Assembly: GCA_963920635.1 (NCBI GenBank)
Contig: OY987307.1
Span: 13,779,735 to 13,843,734 of the forward strand
Source of the DNA: Pseudeuparius sepicola
Taxonomy: Eukaryota; Arthropoda; Insecta; Coleoptera; Anthribidae
Reading direction: 5' to 3'
Length of the DNA: 64,000 nucleotides
Of the stretch, positions 1-11,477 are shown one piece after another. A program made the position numbers and the translations under genes. Position 1 is the stretch's first letter; the number at the start of each line of letters is the position of its first letter. The notes below the pieces were generated by a model. The model was not told the DNA's origin, did not search any database, and saw only the letters and a list, made by a program, of their open reading frames with translations.

Positions 1-1180
1 TACGGTTTCTTAGGTTTTTGCGTAGTATTTGAACGAATGCTCTCCTAGGTCGATCGGGAAACGTCGGCCCTAGACGAGAATTGCAACGAAGATAAAATAA
101 TAGTAATTGTCCCCCTCCTCCGCACCAGAATTCAGTTGCTTCTGGAGTACTCCAAGTTTGGAGTATTGTGAGGGTGAGAATTATTATTATATTATTATTA
201 TAAAAAAGTTGCACTAAATGCAGAACAATTGAACAACTCGTTTCACTTCTTCCGTCGCTGATTGAAATTTGAATGCTGAAAAGCAAAATGACGTTATATA
301 TTTAAAAAATTAAGGTAATCTTGACATAATTTTCAGAGAAAACTTCCCGGGAAATAATCCTTTCTCTTGATTTAAATAATTGTGTTATTAAGCAGTTATT
401 AAAATAAGCTTATTTATTTTTTAGAATGATTTTTTGCCTTAGTGTTGAAACGTCGTTTTTACAAAAATTAGAGGCTCATCCCATTACAGCTCTACAGTTT
501 ATTGCAAGCAAACCTCTTTTTGTGACGTTTCCTTTCGTTTTCCCCTTTATAAATATCCGGATTATTCCAGCCAGTTGGGCTCACAGGATCTGTTTAAATA
601 TTCCATTCATTCCAATTCAGGGGGGATGAAAACCGGAGAAATATTTGCTCAGAATCTCTCAATTTATATAAAAGTATTGCGTTGATAAGCGTTTGACGGG
701 ATTATTTTTTCGCTTTGTTAGCGACCGCAGTCTAGTTTTTTTAGAATGTTTTACAATTTAACGTTCAGATCATGTAATGCGTGTACAAGCAAGCGGAAGC
801 ATTGGAACCAGTCAGCTAAATCAGAATTGGGGAGACCGATATATCATGGAATCCGAAAACATCGGCAACAAATTATCGAATGCATAATGTCGCATAGTAT
901 GCATCGAAAATACGAATTATCGATAACGTTACATTGAAAAGCAAAATGTCGAATAAACAAAAAATTGAAGATACAAAATTCCAAAAATTCAAAATATCGA
1001 AAAATAAACAATTTATTTTTCGAAATTTTGAATTTGTTTCGCTAATTATTACCAACACAAATTTGCAGTTGGCAGTTGCTACGGTAGGAAATTTTGAAGG
1101 CATTTTGAAAAAGAAAATTATTGACTTTATATATATTTTGTGCCAAAAAGGCAAAATCCAACGATATGCTAATGGTTAGT
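1..1180. other. No gene recognised; one short repeat
   Basis: I see no convincing coding region here. The reading frames are short and lack recognisable motifs. The only structured piece is a repeat at about 131-200 that ends in an ATT-rich tail and recurs at 4934-4995 and, inverted, near 46604-46668 (listed separately). Confidence 0.5.
131..200 (+). repeat. LINE-tail-like repeat, copy 1
   Basis: Contains GTTGCTTCTGG-GTACTC, then GTTTGGAGTATTGTGAGGGTGAGAA, followed by ATT/ATTATT simple sequence. Two other copies share the same core and the same ATT tail. A shared core ending in a short microsatellite-like tail looks like the 3' end of a non-LTR retrotransposon or SINE. That identity is inference. 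Confidence 0.5.
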
Positions 1181-1600
1181 TCTATAAGTGAAAAATCTAG
1201 TGCCAAAGTGGACCGAATTGTGTATGATGGTATTATCCTTAATATCGGAGAAACGATGACCATGAAGCAAGCACATAACCACTAGGGTTGTCCCTCCATA
1301 CTCCAATCAATGAAGGCAGTAAATGATATAAAGAAGGAAGCGTCAACAACTCTAGATGCTCCTCGAGCAATTATTTCAATAAATTTAGGAGGTTTACACA
1401 AAGCTGATTATTCGCCTTTCCCAAGTGTTTTGAAGTTGAGTAGGACTGCAACATTTGAAAAAAACCGTGGCAAATCGAAGCTAGAAGACTTAGTTATTCT
1501 GGGAGAGTATAATAAGATAAAGTTGAGCAATTCATTTATTTTGATTCGAAAAACGAAGGCAAAATTCTTATCTTTTGCAAAAAACGATACATAAACTTAC
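1180..1600 (+). pseudogene. FLYWCH/MULE transposase remnant, N-terminal part
   Basis: The conceptual translation reads like the end of a FLYWCH zinc finger (an AKVDRIVYDG stretch, then KQAHNH) followed by the helical linker seen in MULE-type transposases (INDIKKEASTT-like, then a DAPRAIIS segment). Stops and frame changes interrupt it, for example the stop after the HNH motif near 1285. FLYWCH-MULE proteins normally run for several hundred residues, so only pieces are left. It lies upstream and in the same orientation as the DDE-like piece at 1905-2330, and I take both as one dead element. Assigned by motif reading only. Confidence 0.5.
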
Positions 1601-1904
1601 TAAGCAAGTGTGAAGTGTGAGGGATGGTATACATGAACGAAATTTTCCATGTGTGCGCACATAGCAGTAATTATTAACAACGTTTATTTTTGACTGGAAT
1701 ATGTTTTTAGGGGGCCCACACAGACAGAGGGAAGACCACATCAGTTTGCCCATCTAGTTTGTGTAGTAAGGTCACCCAGGAAGAAGCTTTAGTTATATAA
1801 CATTAGCCCGAGCTTCTATAATCAAGAAAATAATTTGTAAAAAAATAAATCGTCGATTCCGGTAGACAAAGTAGCTATTGACAAAGTGGCTATTAGAACG
1901 CCAT

Positions 1905-2330
1905 GTATAATTTATTTACACATTTATTTATTGGAGGAATTGCATTATTGCTAACACTACGTTTTTTGAACAGATCCGAAAATATATGGAAACAACAATA
2001 ATGAAAATGATTGCTATGGATTTTGAAATAGCAGCAATCAAGGCTACGCAACTGTTATTTCTTAGTTCTAAAAATCACTTTCGACAATGCATTTATAAAC
2101 AACTCGTCGGAGTCAAAGAAGCTGTATGCACCAACGTTGACTTTCAGTCTGAAGTTAACCTTTTAACTGCCATCACTTTTTTGTCCACCACTACTTATTT
2201 ACATTGCAAGATGCGCGGGTCCACTTTTTGGCCGAGGAGGTTGTTGCCTCGGTCCTTAAAAACCTCCCAGAGGCCAAAAAAGAGCATACGCAACGTACAA
2301 TGTATTATATTCTTCCTATTATATTAGGTA
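1905..2330 (+). pseudogene. MULE transposase DDE-domain remnant
   Basis: From about 1986 the frame reads AMDFEIAAIKA, matching the MULE pattern in which a catalytic Asp sits in a (T)DFE-AAI motif. It continues with a RQCIYKQL segment and a LTAITFLS segment, in the order expected for the MULE catalytic core. The His/Cys segment that normally follows the DFE motif is eroded and no intact terminus is visible. Upstream bases from about 1905 also read as MULE-like in another frame, implying frameshifts. Non-functional. Confidence 0.5.
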
Positions 2331-2486
2331 TAGGAAATTTTAATTAAACGCTATGGAGTAGATTGTAAGTAATAATATTACAAATAACCATTGCTCAATT
2401 ACTAAAAATTAAAATCGGTAATAAATATAAGAAGCAGAATGCAGCGATAATAAAAAAATAAAAAATAAACTTGGCTTCTGTGTGAG

Positions 2487-2555
2487 ATTCGAACCCATGA
2501 CCTACGGTTTAGTGTCCGGACTCTTTTAACCCAGCGCTACGTTCACTATTGCTTG
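2487..2555 (-). pseudogene. tRNA-like remnant
   Basis: On the minus strand an A-box-like TAGCGCTGGGTTAAAAGAG is followed about 35 bases later by a B-box GGGTTCGAATCTCAC, the spacing of a tRNA gene. The acceptor and anticodon arms do not pair well, so it looks like a degenerate tRNA or the head of a tRNA-derived SINE. Confidence 0.35.
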
Positions 2556-3248
2556 ACCTTGCTATTAGCCACATTATTTTGCACTGAAAAATATATCCTA
2601 TTCTAGTTTTTCTTTGGCAAATTCGTATTCTTTTTGATCAAAACTAGTTTATAAAACAATCGATGTGAAACATTAAATTTAACGCCAGTTTCAAGTTGCT
2701 ACATATATTTTATTAATGGTTTTAAGGTCCTTGCACTTTCGCTTTCGGACCTGTTGGCGAGCATGTAAAGTGAACTTAACGGGGGAGGAAGCGGGAAAAC
2801 CCTACTTTGAAGACGAAGAAATAAAAGCTGGAAGCCGTCTGACAAATAATATTTTTTATAAAAACAACTTAAATTTGGGTAGTTTATCGACGGTCTCTGC
2901 AATGAATAGAGACTAACAGAGTTCAAAATAGCACAGCAGCTGCTGTGTGGCACACAGGAAAAGAGAAAGCAAAAACTAGAATGACTCAAGTGAGAGAATT
3001 AGTACACTTGGGTCAAAATTCGAAGAATATTTGGAGGACACCAGATATTTTTTTATCAGCTTCTTAAAAAGAAGTAATTTGTTGTACATAATATTGTTGA
3101 TATTGTTAATTAAAAATAAAACAAATAAAGCAAATAACATTGTCATATGGGACAATGGGGAAGTAATCGCCCAATACAGAAAATTTTGACAAGACTGCTT
3201 TCTATCATAAATTATAAAACAGAATGAATATTTAGTGTCCCCATTATA

Positions 3249-3300
3249 ATTTTAAAAGAAATGGCTTGTGGCATATGGGACAAGCCATTTCTTTTAAAAT
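3249..3300. repeat. Perfect inverted repeat (21-bp arms, 10-nt loop)
   Basis: The arms at 3249-3269 and 3280-3300 are exact reverse complements around the loop GGCATATGGG. The tip sequence CATATGGGACAA also occurs at about 3145. No coding sequence is associated. Confidence 0.85.
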
Positions 3301-4933
3301 AAATTATAAATTTACATTCTTACTGTGACAATAATTATTTGTCAAGTAAAATTTACAATTGGCAAGAGTGATTCCCGGCATTTTCGGTCGGCAACGGTAC
3401 CTACCTATTATTCCTTCTTCCTGTAAATAATTATGTATCTATAGACCAGATTTTTTTTCTTCAAATATATTTATGTATTTGCCCATCAATACATTTTCGC
3501 AAATTGAAACAATTACCGTTTATAAACAAATGTGTATTTCTCAATAAAAATTCTGAAAAGGGTTTTTAAAATTATCTATCTAGGTGCATAACTGTTTTTA
3601 TGAGTGTTTTTAATCCAACTCACGTATAATGCCCGAAATCAATTTTTTTATAAGGTATTTCAATTACTCTGTGTTGTGTTAGCTTTTTTAATTTTAAAAA
3701 TGTACACTATTGCAATTTTAAACCTATAAGCACAACTAAAAATAGTAGATTATGTCGCAAAGAGTAGAAGTCGGTCTTTTATACTGAGGTCAGAGGTTGA
3801 TAACTGGGCGAAGCATAAAAAGATCTTATATTTTGTCGTAGGTAGTTAAATTAAGAGGCTACGATACTTATGAAATCCGCCCGAAATGCCCGACTCAATT
3901 CAGGACAAACGTCGCTCGATTAGATATGCCTATCCTTTTCCTTCCTCTGGTCCCCACGACTCCCCACTCCAGCCTGCCCCTTCATAGTGCTACGATTGAG
4001 GGGCAGCCGGCCGTAGTTACTACACTGAGAAAAATCTGTCACTTTGTAAAAAAAACCTGTTTAATTCAATATGAGATATTATTCCTCAAACTCAAGCAGA
4101 AGCTTTTTTGTAACTAACAATAATCAATTCAATTACAATTGATATTGAATTCTAATGAATAATTTAAATGTAATATTTTATTTCAATAAATAGCGTGTTC
4201 TGGAATTGATTCTATAATACTTCTTTTCTAAGCACATTCTTTTGTCAGAACAACATAACGTTTCATGGTGTTGAATTGAATAGGGATACATTTAACTGTT
4301 CATTATACTGAAATTACAACTATTGTCACTGATTTTTTGCTGGATTTGTAATACTTAATTGTGGGTACTAATATCAATTATAGCCATTCACTTGCAGTGT
4401 TCATTATGACTACGAACGATATAGAGTGTAGGGTTGATTCAAAACCTTTAATTTGCGATCACTGTGTGCACTCCTAAGTTAACCCCCAGTTAACCCTGAA
4501 AAAATCAGCTTGTTTTAAAGAATTTTTTTTTACCCTTATAAAGCACTTTAGATAGTGGTGATCTTTTACCTATATCTCGTGAAGTATTGAAGTTAAAAAA
4601 AAAACTTCATGAGGGAAAGTTGTAGAGAACGTAATAATGTATACATAAGAAAAAAAAAATTGTACACATGAGAAGAAAAAAAATTGCAAAAAAATGTTTG
4701 CAAAACCACTCCTATTGCGGGGTTCGTAACACGACTTCGACGGTGATTTTTTGGGGTTATACTCAGGACGCTACCCACAACCAACCCTGAAAATATCTAC
4801 CTGTTAAGAATCATTTTTTTTTCTACCTCTATAAAAAAATGACAATTTGCTTGGACTATGATTACTTACATTGATGAATATAAAAGTTGCCATTAAGTTA
4901 TTTTGTTCATCCAATGAATTATAATGTTTTTTC

Positions 4934-4995
4934 AGTTGCTTCTGGGGTACTCTTATATAGTTTGGAGTAGTCTGAGGGTGAGAATTATTATTATT
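4934..4995 (+). repeat. LINE-tail-like repeat, copy 2
   Basis: Shares CAGTTGCTTCTGG-GTACTC and GTTTGGAGTA-TCTGAGGGTGAGAATTATTATTATT with the copy at 131-200. The tail is again ATT-rich. Confidence 0.5.
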
Positions 4996-6082
4996 CAAAT
5001 AAAATAAATTTAATTGTTTAAATAAAACATAAGATATTTTAAAACCGAGGTTATGCTTTCATTGTAGTATGCCAATTTTAGTATCGAAGTGACAATACGT
5101 CTTCTTAACGGAAATTCAAACTATTTTAAACTTATGGGTTCATCTGCAATTACGTCAAAAGTATAGATTATATTGTTGGGACCACATGGATTTGCTTGTA
5201 TATTTAAAGTAGGTAATGGAAAAGTGACTATATACACGAACTCACTAAAATCACAACAGTCTTTTTTTCCTGTGTAGACGTGTAGATAATATGAAATAAT
5301 AACTCGTGCCGGCCGCCGCCGACGGCCGCCGGGGTCACACGAGTCTCGCCGATGCCGACGAAGAAGCGCGAATATATATTTAAAAAACGGCGGTGGCCTG
5401 TTTGCTTTATTGCAAAAATGATATTTTTCAGGGCGTTCACTTTTCGTTGGCAACACACTGCATAGCTTTTTGGCGTCGAAGCAATTTTACTATTATTTTT
5501 CATATCAGCAAAGGTGCATGCTATGAAGGGTTCGTGTATAAAAAAAACTTCTGTAATTGCTCAATTATAAAATCTAAATTAACGATTCGATTACCGAATT
5601 CTTCTTGAACCACATTAGGGTCAGTTGAACATCTATTAATGTTTGATTGGATAATTGTTCTGCATAATAGTGTTGCTACGACTAAAAAAGTGCGTCTAAA
5701 GTCTACTTCTTCAAAATGTTTTATATAACTACACTACACTGTAAGAGTTCACTTTAGAGGGATTAGAGTGAATAGGCCATATTATATCACAACGGTTTCG
5801 TTAATCTATAAAATTACATCCTCAAGGACTAATTTATAGAGTTACGAAACTGGTCTCCCTTTTTAAATAAAGTAATAGTTGTGAGATAATAGGAGCTATT
5901 AATTTCTAATCCCTTGTAAATGTTCCATTCAAAGCCCTGTTTTTCCCAGAAAGTTTGTTTCCCAAACCCTATGCACCTTCAGTACTACTTATACCTAAAT
6001 CCGAATAAGTGTGCAAAATGCAAAATATGTAGGTACCCCTCTCTCAAATTCTGGAAACCATATTAGGTCCCTACGGGAATAA

Positions 6083-6274
6083 AAGCACTCAAGCCCACAA
6101 ATTACTCCTATTGGTTTCACTACATGTGACTGTTGTGACATCATTATCAAACATTATAGGTATTCTTGCCCTGACTGCGGTTCAGTTTCAGAACCTTATT
6201 CTGACAAATCTGAATTATCGAACATCCTAGAAAATGTATTAAAATGTCATAAATTCGACAGACTGGAACAATAA
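6083..6274 (+). other. Small Cys-rich reading frame, unrecognised
   Basis: An open frame of about 63 codons from a stop at 6080-6082 to the stop ending at 6274, with no ATG near its beginning. It contains CDCCD followed about 14 residues later by CPDCG, a layout resembling a zinc ribbon, then a SELSNILENVLK helix-like stretch. Just upstream, in another frame, is a KCAKCKIC segment. It could be an exon or a relic of a mobile element. I do not recognise the family and claim no function. Confidence 0.2.
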
Positions 6275-7562
6275 AATGTACTATTTTTATTTTGCCCGAT
6301 TTTCAACTCCAATGACTTTCGAACAATCTTCTAACGAAGAAGTTTCTAAAACTGACTGGATGTCAGAATTATTATCGTTCCCTCTGGAAAGTATATAAAT
6401 TAGCTTTTATCATGCAGCGATTTACATAGGAATTCGTTTTCAAAAAATGCTTCACATGACCCATTTATTTGGCAAAATTATTACTTGTACCTATCACATT
6501 TTTAAAGTAAAAATCAAGCGCACAATTTGGTCTAGAATTTAAATTTACTCTTTTTGCACGACCAGGCCATTTTATGCCCTAGGGATTAAACCATTTTACA
6601 CAAAAGCAAAAAGTAGGTACTTTGTGAATAATAATTATTTATTTTCTAAAATTTATTTGTGGCGCAATGGATTAATAATTATTTATTTATAATTCCTGGA
6701 GGAATAATAATAATGAGTATTATTATATGCCAGTCGACATACATAATGTCGCGGTAGAAAATATTTTCTTCGGGTACTCGGAAATATAAATATTTGCTAA
6801 CATACTAACATTCAAAACAAGCGAAACACAAATAAGGGAGACTGAGACTAATAAAATGAAAAATGAACCATCTGATATCGATTGAAAGTTCTCCTGACGT
6901 GGTTTCCGAGCCCGGTGAGGTACGCCGAAGTAGGGGGAAGTAGGGGAACCGCGAGTTCCAGAGAACGCCCGCCCGCCCGCCTATCTCCGTACGTCTAATT
7001 CCTGCTCGAATGGCCAATTCACGGATCATTTTATTGCCGGGCAATGGGTTCGTAGTTTTCAAATCATAGCCAAACGAACAAACGTATCGACTTGAAAGTA
7101 GTCTTAAAATAATGTTATAGAATGCCTCAATCGTCGTTGTGTCCTTCGAATTATTTTTGAGTGGTGGAAATACTCGAAATTCTTAACCGAATATAGTCGA
7201 ATTTCGGGTATGTTTGGCATTTTTTTTCACAGTGTCGCATTAGTCCTGCACAGTTCGTGATACACAACGACGATTCTTCGTAGTTTTATCTAAGCCACAA
7301 AAAAAAATCAAGTGAAAATATTAAGAAATGCAAGTAGGAGATGTAAACTACGAAACCCTTGAAAATGGGGGGTATCGTAGCGCCTTAAGGAATTCGAATA
7401 TGGAGTTTTTAAAAGATTTTATTCGACAGTTTCAACGTGGCAGCGATTCACGCAACAGGACAAGACAAGACTAAATGACATGGAGCAGAGCTCTTATTTA
7501 TAAGTTTACAAAAAACAAGCTTAGCCTACGCGTGCCCGCGCCCTCAGCACTTTGTCAGCACT

Positions 7563-7640
7563 TTGTCAGCACTTTTACACAAACAGGACCATTGTTTAGA
7601 CGGCCATAACTAGGTTCAAATCCCAGACGATGTATTTTTT
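7563..7640 (+). pseudogene. tRNA-like remnant
   Basis: Contains a B-box-like AGGTTCAAATCCCAG. The A-box half is poor. A second tRNA-like piece lies in inverted orientation about 120 bp downstream. Confidence 0.25.
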
Positions 7641-7746
7641 TTTAATTATTGTCAACAAAAATATGTATTGTTAATATTGCCATAAACTAAAATAGTAAAT
7701 AACAAAAACTGTATTTATTGTTGAGAATTAAAAAAAAGTAAATGCA

Positions 7747-7815
7747 TCATGTGGGATTTGAACCTACGATAAAATAAATGACGCTTTCATAGGCACGTGC
7801 TTTTACCGATTAGGA
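7747..7815 (-). pseudogene. tRNA-like remnant
   Basis: On the minus strand an A-box-like CTATCCTAATCGGTAAAAGCA is followed by a B-box AGGTTCAAATCCCACA. The spacing is slightly longer than in a normal tRNA, and stem pairing is poor. Confidence 0.3.
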
Positions 7816-8158
7816 TAGAGCCAGTTCTGAAGATTGTTCTCATGAAGCGGCTCATAGCTTTGAAATAATTAATTTTAATTAATAAACAATTTTGCGGTGC
7901 CTCCAGAGATTACCTTTTTTGGTGTTTCGTTCAGGTGAATTTTCTGAACAGATTTGTATTATTTTATTTCATCGGCCTCGGAATTATTTATATTTATTTA
8001 ACTAAAGTGGCACTGATTGTTTTGATTTTGGCATATTATGTCGTTCTAACATCATCGGAACCAACCATTAAAAAAACAAGGTATTATATTAGGTTTTGTA
8101 CCAGATTTTAACAATAACAATCCAAGCACGTTTCCTTGGTTACCACCTTTATTGTTTC

Positions 8159-8302
8159 ATAAAAATCCTGGGTATCTACTAATTAATTAATTTAAACTTG
8201 GTGGAAAAAGGAACTCTGGTGGTGTTTTTACGTAGGCTACATGTTAGCAAGTGGCCCGACATGTGTTTTGAATTACAAATTGGTAGAAACCCAGGATTTT
8301 TA
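8159..8302. repeat. Short MITE-like inverted repeat
   Basis: About 25-bp terminal inverted repeats: ATAAAAATCCTGGGTATC at the left and GAAACCCAGGATTTTTAT at the right, enclosing about 145 bp with no coding capacity. The family is not recognised. The same structure is at 17423-17566. Confidence 0.55.
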
Positions 8303-10294
8303 TTAAATGACCTACAAACTATCAGGAGAAAGAAAAAGAAGAAACACCTTTATTGTAGAATTCACAAATAATGAACTTTTCAGGCACTGTCGCTAACCAG
8401 AAATATTCTTCTGCTCTCAAATTTTCAAAATCACTTTCTAACCTTTACGTACCTACCTCAAGGCCCACTTCCCAGGGCTTATATACTCAAATGGAAGACT
8501 GGAAACTAGAAACTACTCTAGAATATTCCTGGCCAATGATACTTTTACAAATCATAAAGTTCTAGAAAATTTCTAGAAACCTAAGGACACTCTAAAGGGA
8601 CAACAATGAAAAACTAAAAGAAAATGGGACCCTGGGGGCCACAGGTCAACAAAGCTGTAACGGTAAATGCGTCCAAACTAATCTTAAAAATTATAAAACT
8701 CTAAGTAGAATACCGAAACCTAAAATTTATCTGCCAAATCTTTGAGTAGGTTAGGAAACAGTGCAAATGTGTTAATTAAAAGCTAATATAACAACTTTAG
8801 AGGAATTTTTCGTCTCATTATTATTTACTAATTATTTATTTTCTTCCCTCAATCGGACTAAATAAAAAACGATCATAAAATATTTCACCCACTGAGCAGT
8901 AAAAAATGCACGTTTAGAATGACAAAGAAATAGTCCAAGAGCCGGCCGCATTATTTCAACTCTCATAAGATTATAGAATAAGATTTTATGTAAAATGCAG
9001 AGAGTATATTTCTTTACTTGAAGCGATTAGGTTGCCTCAATTAATATGGGTCTGATCATTGTTATTTCAAGAAGTTGTGGTTAATTTTCAGGCAAATCTA
9101 CTCTCATATATGATTATAGAAGAAAATAGGTACCATCGGAAAGAAGGCCCATGGAGCAAAAATAAAAAAGGGGTTGCCACCTCCCTAAGCGGTTTCTTCG
9201 CAATGGCAGTCACCAGTAAAGTGGTGTTTTTTTTTTGTTGACTTTCAAGTCTCATAAACTTATTAAATAAATTCGATGCCAAATGAAAGCTTGAATTTTT
9301 CTCTACAAGATGAGGTGAGGTTGCCTGCTACAGGGTGGGCCCAATAACCGGCAGCCAGCATTTTATGACGCGGTGGGCGGTGGACCTTCCCCGTAGCCAG
9401 CGTCCAAGAGGACAGAACACGCTGCTCCATGTGGTACACGAGGATGATGCTTCGCTGGCAATAAAATGTATGTATGTACCTACAGGGTGATCCAAATTGG
9501 TCATTTTTAGGGGGTTTCTCCTATTTCTCGACGAGATAGTAAAAAGTAGCTAAGATGTCTGGAACTCCATTTTGCGAGGAAAGTTGAATGCCGCAAACCG
9601 CATCTCGATATCTTGATTAGTTTAGGAGATACAGGGTGTTTCTCAAAATGTCTCATTTTCTTCACAGTCCCATAACTTTTTTATCTGTGACTTCCTCATT
9701 TTCGTAAAAATATTTATAGGGCACTTTTTTACGTGTAATTTACTGAAGTAGACGGCAAGTTTTTATATGTTTCTGTTTTAGAGTTATAACAACAAATATA
9801 TGTTTTTACATGGTAAATCCTAATTAAAATACCGTAACATGGGTATACTTTGATCAATTTTTAAATTAAAAGTTATGTGACTTTTCTTTGAAAAATAAAA
9901 GTGGCACAAGAAATATCTTAATATCGGTTTTTCTTGATCTGCAGATTCTGAAAAAAATGAAGTAAAAAAAACAGTACTTTTACAGAAAAAAAAAATAAAA
10001 AGTTGGTGACCAAAGATATACCTAATATGGGGATACTTTGATCACCAATGATTTTTATACAGGAGTACAAAGTAACCCCACTAATAAGTATGAAATTTTT
10101 TTTTTTTAATTCTACAGCTAATACTTTGGGTTTTAGAGCTAGATTTGTATATTGGGGTAACATTAATCATAAACAGAACTCATTTTTATTTAGAAAAATT
10201 TATTTATAGTAAACAAAAATATATTTTTCTTTTATGAATAAGGCACATTAACTTAACAGCCATTTACTTTTAATACTTTGGCAAATATCACATC

Positions 10295-10458
10295 ACAAAA
10301 AAAAAAACAAAATACCGCAAGCGCAACTTATCATCGGATAACACATGAATTTGCTACTAAACTTTAATTTTGTTCGATTAGCAGCTAGAAATTTAAATTA
10401 ATCGAAATCAGAGTTTAAAAATATTAAATTTTTGTGTCCAACTTTCTGCCGGTCCCTG
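10295..10458. mobile_element. End fragment of a CAGTGACC-family MITE
   Basis: The bases ending GTCCAACTTTCTGCCGGTCC-CTG match the terminal 160 bp of the elements at 49433-49778 and 53304-53786, including the CAGCTAGAAATTTAAATTAA block and the ACCGCAAGCGCAACTTATCA block. Only one end is visible. It abuts TA within the psq exon. Confidence 0.65.
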
Positions 10459-10610
10459 TATAATGTGCCAAAGGGAAGTTTGAATTGCTTAGACGCCACA
10501 CGAATGCTCGATGTTTCATCAGCTATCATTTGCAACTCTCTTTCCAATGCATCGTCAGTGTAATCACGGTACTGTCGAGTCCCAAGTATTCGTTTATGTG
10601 TACGAGGCAT
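10398..10610 (-). pseudogene. Pogo-like transposase N-terminus (psq HTH), truncated
   Basis: A 70-codon frame starting at an ATG (10610). Residues 1-51 (MPRTHKRILG, then YTDDALERELQ, then SIRVASKQFKLPFGTLY) match the pipsqueak-type helix-turn-helix at the start of pogo/Tigger/CENP-B-like transposases, which bind their own terminal repeats. After residue 51 the protein changes abruptly. The last 19 residues are translated from the terminal repeat of another element ending at 10458. The family normally runs 400-500 residues with a DDE domain; none is present here. Non-functional as a transposase, though it could still bind DNA if expressed. Confidence 0.7.
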
Positions 10611-11477
10611 TTTTCTGAAACAAAACCAAAAGTTCGTATTATTTTATAAAATTTTAAAGCTTATTTATACATAAAAAAAATATAATAAAGGGGAAACATT
10701 GATCACTCTACTATCCAACTCGATTATAAGAATATATAATAAATGGGCAAACTTTGATCACTCGACCAATGTTACCCCAGACCCTGATCAAAGTTACACC
10801 ATGGCATAAAACCGATCTAAACAAAAATATATGTGATAATTTTGTCATGTAAATAACTCAGTAAATTTCTCAAATATATTGTCGAGGTATAGCATATCTT
10901 AGCATAACCTGATTTTGCAAACTTACCCGTGTGGATATGAAGTTTTTAAGCCTATAAAAACACGCCTAATATATGTGACACTTAAATACCAGTGGAGCAC
11001 GTGTGCACGTCCAACCCGGCGCTTGCTCAACGACGACTGCCAAGCGCGACCTTGACTGCGCCTAACCGCACAAAAATAAAATGGCGCGCACAAATAATAC
11101 AGCAGCTACGGGCGTTTAGAAAATAACGAAGTTTCGATCAAAGTATACCCGGGAAACAAAGTATACCCATGTTACGGTATTTAACTTTAAAACAGTAAAC
11201 TACAGAAAACTCCCCTCTTCACTAGTGGATTCTACGCAAAAAATTGCACTTTAGAGAAATGAAAAATATTCACAAATAAAAAAGTTATAGGACTTTGAAG
11301 AAAATGAGACATTTTGAGAAACACCCTGTATCTCCTAAACTAATCAAGATATCGGGATTCGGTTTGCGGCATTCAACTTTTCTAGAAAATGGAGTTCCAG
11401 ACACCTTAGCTACTTTTTGACTATCTCGTCGAGAAATAGGAGAAACCCCCTAAAAGTGACCAATTTGGATCACCCTG

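Larger units (their letters stand above)
2331..6082. other. Gene-poor stretch
   Basis: No protein-coding signal could be supported. It contains a tRNA-like remnant (about 2487-2555), a perfect 21-bp hairpin (3249-3300), the second LINE-tail-like repeat (4934-4995) and a very GC-rich patch at about 5308-5345 in AT-rich surroundings. The rest is AT-rich sequence with many homopolymer runs. Confidence 0.5.
6275..8016. other. No gene recognised
   Basis: I see two tRNA-like remnants (about 7563-7640 and 7747-7815), a short direct repeat CAGCACTTTGT at about 7545-7575, and a GCCC-rich stretch near 6965-6985. A 49-codon frame begins with an ATG at 7328, but nothing supports it as an exon. Confidence 0.45.
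9832..11177. mobile_element. Pogo-like DNA transposon nested in a foldback element
   Basis: The termini are CCGTAACATGGGTATACTTT at 9832 and its complement ending at 11177, each bounded by TA. That agrees with the TA target of pogo/Tc1 elements. It holds a pipsqueak helix-turn-helix exon on the minus strand (10459-10610), the N-terminal DNA-binding part of pogo/Tigger transposases, but no DDE domain. Motifs of the type GGG-AA-CTTTGATCA recur inside, in both orientations. A CAGTGACC-family fragment occupies 10295-10458. Confidence 0.7.
9483..11477. mobile_element. CAGGGTG-ended foldback element (mariner-like), host of a pogo-like insert
   Basis: The inverted termini begin CAGGGTGATCCAAATTGGTC at 9483 and end in its complement at 11477, each flanked by TA. 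Homology between the arms extends about 200 bp inward, through a second CAGGGTGTTTCTCAAAATG block. TA target sites and CAGGGTG tips are typical of Tc1/mariner-type elements in insects. No transposase of its own remains. A separate TIR element (9832-11177) is inserted inside, so the host part alone is about 650 bp. Confidence 0.75.

Noticed and set aside
5121..5503. Two overlapping minus-strand frames of 90-110 codons around a GC-rich patch
   Set aside because: No motifs, and the GC-rich patch (about 5308-5345) explains the lack of stops.
7328..7477. 49-codon frame starting MQVGDVNYETLENGG, considered as a first exon
   Set aside because: No splice or promoter support that I can judge, and no recognisable domain.
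8371..9282. Short frames repeated at 17635-18546
   Set aside because: They recur only because the whole 9.26-kb unit is duplicated; no motif or coding bias seen.
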